A stretch of DNA of 64,000 nucleotides from Caldithrix abyssi DSM 13497 (GTDB lineage Bacteria > Electryoneota > AABM5-125-24 > Hatepunaeales > Hatepunaeaceae), in NCBI GenBank assembly GCA_945865405.1, contig CAMBDS010000006.1, forward strand, positions 1 to 64,000. The letters are read 5' to 3'. The notes under the pieces are model-generated. The model ran no database searches, had not been told where the DNA came from, and saw nothing but the letters and a program-made list of their open reading frames with translations. A program made the translations under genes and the position numbers. The stretch's first letter is position 1. Each line of letters opens with the position of its first letter. Positions 58,704 to 64,000 of this stretch are shown in pieces.

Positions 58704-61022
58704 TTGAACAGAATACTAATGCTGGCTACACTGTTAGCAATTCATGCAACTGCGTCTGCCATGCCTCCGGCACCCGGTTTGATCGAGCGTCTGAGAAGTG
58801 AATTTCGACTGGAAGCGCTGTCAACCTTGCACACAAATGCCCGGGCCAATGGCGTCAATGCACCATTCGACTTCGATGCCGAAGCTATGCGCCGGGATGG
58901 ATCTGACGAAATTACCTACCATGTAGTCTGCATTCTCGTTGACTTTGCCGACAACGAGGCCAACGTCAATATTGCGTCACCCGAACATTTTGAGGAAATG
59001 CTTTTCTCGGAGGGTGAGTATGCCACCGGAAGCATGAAGGATTGGTATCTCGAGAACTCTTATGGTCAAGTCCATATCACAGGTGACGTGGCGGGATGGT
59101 ATCGCATGGAGCATGATTACGCCTATTATGTCAATGGACAACAAGGTTTTGGTCAGTACCCACGCAACGGGCAAGGGCTGGCACGGGATGCACTACGTGC
59201 TGCAGATGGAGATCTCGACTATCGTAATTACGACAATAACAACAATCGGGTTGCGGAAGGAGTGTTCATCGTACATGCAGGAATCGGGGCTGAGGAGACA
59301 GGATCCGATAGTATGATCTGGTCTCACGCCTGGGGAGTACCGCGTGACCTGAGACTTGACAACACGTCTTTCGCAAGCTACGCAATGGAACCTGAAAATG
59401 GAAGAGTGGGGGTATTTGGCCATGAATTGGGTCATTCATTGTTCGGTTTACCTGATCTTTACGATACTGGTTACAATTCAGCTGGTGTCGGGGTATGGTC
59501 GATGATGTCTGGTGGATCGTGGGGTGGCGGGGGCTTAAGACCTGTTCATTTTGATGCCTGGTGCAAGATGAAGACAGGAATGGTGACGCCATTTCCGATC
59601 ATCGAGGATAACCCGGATATCGTTATGCCTCCAGTCCAACGCGATGACGAAGTGTTCTTGCTTTGGCGTCGCGAAGGTCTGGCTAACGAGTACTTCCTTG
59701 TTGAAAACCGGCAACGAATCGGTTTTGACACGTCACTTCCTGAGGGAGGTCTTTTAGTCTGGCACTGCGACGATAATGCAGAAAGTAATGCCAACCCATG
59801 GTGGCCAGGTCAGGGCGGTGAACACAACATTGTCGCCCTTGAACAGGCGGATGGTAACTACAACCTGGAACATGATGCCAATGGCGGAGACGGCTCAGAT
59901 CCATTCCCCGGTAATTCTTGGAACACTGAATTTGGCGACGATACATCGCCAGATTCGAGGGACTATAGCGGAAGAACGACCAATGTAGTCATCTCCAATA
60001 TCGAGCAGGTTGAGGATGAACAGATGAGGCTTGATATCTACGTTGATAATGCCCCACAGCCGATTGAACCGAACCTTTTCCTACTAACCCGAGTTCCGGA
60101 GAGTCATACTTTCCCTCATCCTGATGTTCAGGCAGACACAACCGACGAGGTAACGCTTGTTAGGCGTTATCTAAGCTGGATAGGTGCATCGCCATCTGAT
60201 GAGGGAACAGAACTACCGGAAAATCTATTCGACTATAATGCAGTTGTTTACATTGAGTCGTGGCGCGATGGCGAGGAGCCTGCTGAAGGATTGACGGAAG
60301 ACGAGCAGTACAATCTGACTCTCTTCCTTGAAATTGGCGGCAAATTGCTGATGATAGGACCTGACATCGCAACGAACATCGTTGAGGACAGCCTACTCTG
60401 GCCATATTGCCATGCGAATTTATACGGGGATGGCGAACCACGCACTACAGGCAACTTACGGACATTAACGGGAAACCCCGAATCGAGAATCGCTGGACAG
60501 AATTTTGTGTATCGGCAACGCGGTATCACGGATCACTATGTAGATGTAGTGGATCCGGCTGAAGGCGCCCAAGCTCTATTCACCGATCAAGCGCAAAATT
60601 CACGCGGTGTGATGTACATCGGGGATACAGGCTACCGACTGATCCTGCAGCCCTTTTTATTTGGCGGGATGGTCGATTGGGGAGGCAGTAAAGTCGATCT
60701 GTTGCGTTCATACCTCGAGTACTTCCGATTTGTAACAACCGAAGTCGACACGGAGCAATCCGGAACTATTCCCGGCAATCTGAATTTAACTGAAACATAC
60801 CCCAATCCGTTCAATGGGTCACTCAATGTTCGCTGGACAAATGCTCCAGAGGGTGCATGGATCAATATCTTCGACGTGAGTGGAAGAAAGATCGGAAAAA
60901 TGAACATCGCGGCCGGATCCGGTATTCAAGCATGGCAGCCAGGGGCACTTCCCACCGGAGATTATTGGCTACAACCTAACTCACCGGGATCGAACACCCA
61001 CCGAGTCACCTTCTTAAGGTGA
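58704..61022 (+). CDS. Secreted M6-type zinc metalloprotease with C-terminal sorting domain
   Basis: 772 aa from TTG at 58704, preceded by AGAGGA. Signal peptide MNRILMLATLLAIHATASA. The immune-inhibitor-A-like catalytic domain has ILVDFADNEANVN, MKDWYLENSYGQVHI and the zinc motif HELGHSLFGLPD (His240, Glu241, His244, Asp251), then the Met-turn segment WSMMSGGSWGGGG near 265. A beta-rich region (about 420-690) follows. The C-terminus NLTETYPNPFNGSLNVRW...GDYWLQ is a PNPFN sorting domain like that of the beta-helix protein at 43253. Extracellular or surface-bound protease. Confidence 0.92.
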   Translation: MNRILMLATLLAIHATASAMPPAPGLIERLRSEFRLEALSTLHTNARANGVNAPFDFDAEAMRRDGSDEITYHVVCILVDFADNEANVNIASPEHFEEMLFSEGEYATGSMKDWYLENSYGQVHITGDVAGWYRMEHDYAYYVNGQQGFGQYPRNGQGLARDALRAADGDLDYRNYDNNNNRVAEGVFIVHAGIGAEETGSDSMIWSHAWGVPRDLRLDNTSFASYAMEPENGRVGVFGHELGHSLFGLPDLYDTGYNSAGVGVWSMMSGGSWGGGGLRPVHFDAWCKMKTGMVTPFPIIEDNPDIVMPPVQRDDEVFLLWRREGLANEYFLVENRQRIGFDTSLPEGGLLVWHCDDNAESNANPWWPGQGGEHNIVALEQADGNYNLEHDANGGDGSDPFPGNSWNTEFGDDTSPDSRDYSGRTTNVVISNIEQVEDEQMRLDIYVDNAPQPIEPNLFLLTRVPESHTFPHPDVQADTTDEVTLVRRYLSWIGASPSDEGTELPENLFDYNAVVYIESWRDGEEPAEGLTEDEQYNLTLFLEIGGKLLMIGPDIATNIVEDSLLWPYCHANLYGDGEPRTTGNLRTLTGNPESRIAGQNFVYRQRGITDHYVDVVDPAEGAQALFTDQAQNSRGVMYIGDTGYRLILQPFLFGGMVDWGGSKVDLLRSYLEYFRFVTTEVDTEQSGTIPGNLNLTETYPNPFNGSLNVRWTNAPEGAWINIFDVSGRKIGKMNIAAGSGIQAWQPGALPTGDYWLQPNSPGSNTHRVTFLR

Positions 61023-61065
61023 TCTCCAGACTATCAACTCTCACAATTTACAGAAAGCAATTCCT

Positions 61066-61791
61066 TTGTATACCAATAATTTAATTAGTACAGCATTTCT
61101 GATTTCCGCAATAACTTTTACACCTCTTATCGCCAAGGATTCTAACCCTGTCAAGGCACCGCCAGTAGTAACTTCGCCGGCTGTGCAGACAGACAAGGAA
61201 GGTGATAACAAGAAGCTGGTCACGAACGCGCTTGAACTTCTTTATCGTGGTGACATTCCAGCAGTATCACCGCTCTTTAATCCGAATTTTACGGACAATG
61301 AGTCGGCAGGAGACTCGATCAAAGGATTCGGAAGTATGCTATTATTTTCCAATACCATTCGCAATGCAATTCCCGACCTGAAGTTCCAGATAGACGAAAT
61401 CCAATCTATAGATGATAAAGTGTTTGTGTTGGGCAGATTGTTCGGATCCTACATTGGGGTCTATCAGGGTCAAGTTCCGAGCGGCAAATTCGTCATTTTG
61501 AAGACAGCGGATCTATTCCAAATCGAAAGTAATATGATCAAGACTCGCAGTGGCGTCCGCGACCTCTCACAGCTTTTAAATCAGAGTGGATTCTCAACCG
61601 GTATATTGGCCCCGATCCCACAAGTGGTAGGCACTTCAAGTTCTTTAACCCCGGGAACTAATGTTCCGTTAGCCTCGCCCGCCACTATTGCTCCAGCGAC
61701 GGGAGTCAAGAAGAGCGTCAATACGAATAAATCGAAAGGTTCATCGACTGCTCCAGCATCGGAACCGGAGAAAAAATCGAACTCAAAGTGA
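61066..61791 (+). CDS. Exported protein with SnoaL-like domain
   Basis: 241 aa from TTG at 61066. A hydrophobic N-terminus (LISTAFLISAITFTPLIA) suggests export, but it has no basic residue before it and no ribosome-binding site is evident, so the start is uncertain. Residues about 55-165 look like a SnoaL/NTF2-like cup: LELLYRGDIPAVSPLFNPNF, IPDLKFQIDEIQSIDDKVFV, GRLFGSYIG and KTADLFQIESNMI. The C-terminal 70 residues are low-complexity (P, S, T, K rich). Ligand or reaction unknown. It lies 43 bases after the protease gene. Confidence 0.68.
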   Translation: MYTNNLISTAFLISAITFTPLIAKDSNPVKAPPVVTSPAVQTDKEGDNKKLVTNALELLYRGDIPAVSPLFNPNFTDNESAGDSIKGFGSMLLFSNTIRNAIPDLKFQIDEIQSIDDKVFVLGRLFGSYIGVYQGQVPSGKFVILKTADLFQIESNMIKTRSGVRDLSQLLNQSGFSTGILAPIPQVVGTSSSLTPGTNVPLASPATIAPATGVKKSVNTNKSKGSSTAPASEPEKKSNSK

Positions 61792-61871
61792 TTTGAAAGT
61801 CAAAAAATGCCCTAATTTTTCATTTTAATCACTTTTGGGCAAATTCTTATCATCATTTACCCTTCAAACAC

Positions 61872-61899
61872 TTGACTTTCGTCCTGAATGACTTATCTT
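61872..61899 (+). promoter_or_regulatory. Promoter of the DUF5679-type gene
   Basis: TTGACT (61872-61877) and TATCTT (61894-61899), spacer 16; the gene starts 44 bases downstream. Confidence 0.6.
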
Positions 61900-61942
61900 A
61901 AGGTCAACCAGCTTCAATTCACATTCCGCTAAGGAGGATTAA

Positions 61943-62095
61943 ATGGACGAATCGGGATATTGCGTCAAGTGCAAAGCTTCGCGCAAGATGTCCAATGCGC
62001 AACAGGTAACGATGAAGAATGGACGCCCGGCCATGAAAGGGTCGTGCTCAGTCTGCGGAACCGGGATGTACAAGATCCTCTCTTCAAAGAAGTGA
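61943..62095 (+). CDS. Small zinc-ribbon protein (DUF5679-like)
   Basis: 50 aa, ATG at 61943 with a perfect AAGGAGG five bases upstream. The sequence has two CxxC knuckles, YCVKCKASRKM and SCSVCGTGMYKI, around QQVTMKNGRPAMKG. The V(T/Q)LKNGRPA..G.C..CGT.(M/L)(F/Y)(R/K)I pattern is that of the DUF5679 family of short zinc-ribbon proteins, whose function is not known. It has its own promoter and a strong terminator, so it is probably well expressed. Confidence 0.85.
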   Translation: MDESGYCVKCKASRKMSNAQQVTMKNGRPAMKGSCSVCGTGMYKILSSKK

Positions 62096-62118
62096 TCTGA
62101 TTTCCGTTTCTTGAGTAT

Positions 62119-62155
62119 CGGAACCCCTCCTTGCGCGAGGGGTTCCGAGTTTTTG
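62119..62155 (+). terminator. Intrinsic terminator
   Basis: Perfect 11-bp stem CGGAACCCCTC/GAGGGGTTCCG, then AGTTTTT, 23 bases after the zinc-ribbon gene. Confidence 0.93.
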
Positions 62156-62189
62156 CTTTTAATAAGAGATAGATGTTATCGATGAACAT

Positions 62190-63113
62190 GTGAATAGCAC
62201 CGAAGATACCGGACTCATCCTGTGGGTATCTAACGACCAGATAAGAATACTTCACCAGGGTATCGAAAAGGAGGTTACTCTTCCTGGCAGGTGGCGCCTC
62301 ACTTCCTTCGGTCAACGCCCTGTCGCCCCTGGAGACATCGTCAATGTGAAAGAGAAAGACAAGGGCCTCAGCTTGATCGATGTCCTGCCACGAAGGAATG
62401 AATTTACTCGAAAAGTCGCTGGTGAACGAACTCTTCCCCAAGTCGCCGCAGCCAATATCGATCAGGTTCTCGTTATGGCGGCGATTGTATCACCGCGTAC
62501 GTCCCTAGGGCTGATCGACCGCCTTCTTGTCACAGCAGCTATTGGCGGGGTTCCGAGCCAATTGATACTCAACAAATGCGATCTTGCCTCCAAATCGCGA
62601 ATCGAGGAACTTTGGCAAATCTACTCAAGCGCCCAAATCCCGGTTCATTTCATCAGCATCATGACCCGGGAAGGAGTGGAACCACTCAAAATAATGTTGC
62701 AAGGCAAATTGACTCTGCTCGCCGGTCAATCGGGAGTCGGAAAATCGAGTTTGGCTAATGTTGTTCAGCCCGGCCTCGACCTTAGAACTGGCGAAGTGTC
62801 GAGCGTCACTGGTAAGGGACGCCATGTTACAACCTCAGCCAGACTGCACCCTCTCAATGGTGGCGGTTGGTTGATCGACACTCCCGGCTTGCGTGAATGT
62901 GCCCCCTATGGCTTGACGAAACAGAATCTCCTTTTCGCTTTTCCAGAAATAGAAGCAAACGCCAGAGATTGCAAATTCCGCAATTGCCTTCACAAGGATG
63001 AGTTGGGATGCGGGGTTATGGTTGCTGTCGAAAATGGAGATATCCCTGAGCCACGCTACGAGACATATCGAAAACTGCTGATCGAAGCAGAAATGAATGA
63101 GCGAAAGTATTGA
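62190..63113 (+). CDS. rsgA: Ribosome small subunit-dependent GTPase RsgA
   Basis: Circularly permuted GTPase for late 30S maturation, 307 aa from GTG at 62190. The N-terminal OB domain covers about 1-65. G4 (LILNKCDL) near 128 precedes G1 (GQSGVGKSSLAN) near 180 and G3 (DTPGLREC) near 230, which is the diagnostic permuted order. The C-terminal zinc site reads CKFRNCLHKDELGCGV. No clear ribosome-binding site is seen before the GTG. Confidence 0.95.
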   Translation: MNSTEDTGLILWVSNDQIRILHQGIEKEVTLPGRWRLTSFGQRPVAPGDIVNVKEKDKGLSLIDVLPRRNEFTRKVAGERTLPQVAAANIDQVLVMAAIVSPRTSLGLIDRLLVTAAIGGVPSQLILNKCDLASKSRIEELWQIYSSAQIPVHFISIMTREGVEPLKIMLQGKLTLLAGQSGVGKSSLANVVQPGLDLRTGEVSSVTGKGRHVTTSARLHPLNGGGWLIDTPGLRECAPYGLTKQNLLFAFPEIEANARDCKFRNCLHKDELGCGVMVAVENGDIPEPRYETYRKLLIEAEMNERKY

Positions 63114-63188
63114 TAATCGGTCTGTTGATATTTAATTGCTACGAAATTGTTGCTCACCAACCTCTTCCTTAACCACCTCCAAATTATT

Positions 63189-63218
63189 TTGATTCTTTCT
63201 TATTGATTATTTTATGAT
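63189..63218 (+). promoter_or_regulatory. Candidate promoter of the PAS-domain gene
   Basis: TTGATT (63189-63194) and TATGAT (63213-63218), spacer 18, in an AT-rich leader. Confidence 0.45.
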
Positions 63219-63337
63219 ATTTTGTATCTTAAGATGCTATGATTTCAGCCAACGGTTTCGAACCAATCTAAATTGGGGGTCTTCTGCAAATAGTTATCAG
63301 AGACTGCGCTGAATCTCTTCATTTCACCGGACGCTAA

Positions 63338-64000
63338 ATGCCTCATAAATCAGACCTTGAAAACATGACCAGTCATGAGCAGATTTTCCAGTCTGCCCGT
63401 CAGGGGATATTTCAGGCTGATACGAGCCTGAGAATTACCGAATTCAACCCGATGATGGCAGAAATTCTGGGGCTCGAGGCTGTTGCTATCCAAAACTCTT
63501 CAATTGCTGATTTTGTTGACGACAAGATGCTGGCGGGCCTCCGAAAATCGCTTGAAGGCGAATTTGTAACTTATGAAGAATACTCTACCCTCACGAAGCA
63601 ATCCTCCCCACGACTTTTCAGACTAAACAGCGGGCCAATTAGAAATTCCGGGAGTGTCGTAACCGGTATATTCTGTATAGTCGATGTGTTTGGACCGGGG
63701 AACGATTCGATTGAAAGTCTTTTTCAAGTAGGAAGCCGTCTCCGCAGTCTGGCAGAAGCGAGTGAAGATAAAATTCTGCTTTTGGATGTAAATGGGATCG
63801 TCAAAGATTTCTATGGAAAATGGCACGAGAAAATCGGGATACCGAGTGACAATCTCATTGGTCACCCACATCACGATTTGTATGGTCAGGCGGGCAGCGA
63901 AGCTCATAAACAGGCATTCGCAAAAGCCCTAACCGGGGAATTTGTCATATATGAGTGGGCAATCACTCACGGCTCGGACACTACAAACATGCAGGAGGCG
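63338..64000 (+). CDS. PAS-domain sensor protein, 3' truncated by window edge
   Basis: Open frame from ATG at 63338 to the edge of the window (221 codons visible, no stop). It begins MPHKSDLENMTSHEQIF. A PAS domain covers about residues 12-115 (GIFQADTSLRITEFNPMMAEILG, then RLFRLNSGPI), with a second PAS-like unit from about 132 (DKILLLDVNGIVKDFYGKW, GIPSDNLIGHPHHDLYG). No membrane segment is seen, so it is probably cytoplasmic. The output domain (histidine kinase, GGDEF or other) is beyond the window. Confidence 0.82.
   Translation, partial: MPHKSDLENMTSHEQIFQSARQGIFQADTSLRITEFNPMMAEILGLEAVAIQNSSIADFVDDKMLAGLRKSLEGEFVTYEEYSTLTKQSSPRLFRLNSGPIRNSGSVVTGIFCIVDVFGPGNDSIESLFQVGSRLRSLAEASEDKILLLDVNGIVKDFYGKWHEKIGIPSDNLIGHPHHDLYGQAGSEAHKQAFAKALTGEFVIYEWAITHGSDTTNMQEA

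Overview
The window is bacterial chromosomal DNA of moderate GC with dense, mostly minus-strand gene blocks. The organism looks like a diderm of the FCB superphylum, probably an uncultured candidate phylum. Three things point there: two secreted proteins end in a PNPFN-type C-terminal sorting/FlgD-like domain (43253..46054 and 58704..61022), LPS genes are present (LpxL-type acyltransferase, GmhA), and MurE carries the DNPR motif of meso-diaminopimelate enzymes. The phylum cannot be fixed from sequence alone. TTG and GTG start codons are frequent.

Layout. 1-3918: an ABC-2 type exporter (two ATPases, two permeases), cut by the left edge. 4095-6266: a DCC-family thiol protein with ftsX and ftsE. 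6548-24284: a long division and cell wall (dcw) cluster on the minus strand. Read in transcription order it is mraZ, rsmH, ftsL, ftsI (with PASTA domains), murE, mraY, murD, ftsW, murG, murC, murB, ftsQ, ftsA, ftsZ and a methyltransferase. murF and ddl are absent. 24647-31385: der, tRNA-Gly, a small membrane protein, an MshEN-like protein, mutS2, cvpA, rpsU and thioredoxin. 31835-33146: a sigma-54-type promoter followed by two small secreted carboxypeptidase-regulatory-like proteins. 33198-43136: a GNAT acetyltransferase, two glycosyltransferases, tRNA-Gln, an aldo-keto reductase, a beta-helix lipoprotein, pgeF, a GATase-like lipoprotein and dnaG. 43253-53085: a large beta-helix secreted protein, recO, a degenerate SPL-type radical SAM protein, an HDOD protein, rnhA, an orphan adenine methyltransferase, a lipid A acyltransferase, gmhA and a ferredoxin. 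53196-64000: Mrp, an LtaS-like enzyme, a methyltransferase/ATP-grasp fusion, an M6 metalloprotease, a SnoaL-like protein, a DUF5679-type zinc ribbon, rsgA and a PAS sensor cut by the right edge.

The most striking non-coding signal is a set of short palindromes. Their stems differ between copies with both arms changing together, while the purine tetraloop (AGGG, AGGA, AGAA, AGAG) stays nearly constant. They fill almost every non-overlapping gap of the dcw cluster. One 58-nt copy reaches exactly from the stop codon of the HDOD gene to the stop codon of the convergent rnhA. Two dcw genes beside such hairpins (ftsQ and ftsI) have no ATG, GTG or TTG upstream of their membrane anchor. Other points to follow are the radical SAM-like protein without its cluster cysteines, the methyltransferase/ligase fusion, the sigma-54 promoter, a GTGCA-N5-TGCAC operator pair, and a possible small RNA with alternative stems.
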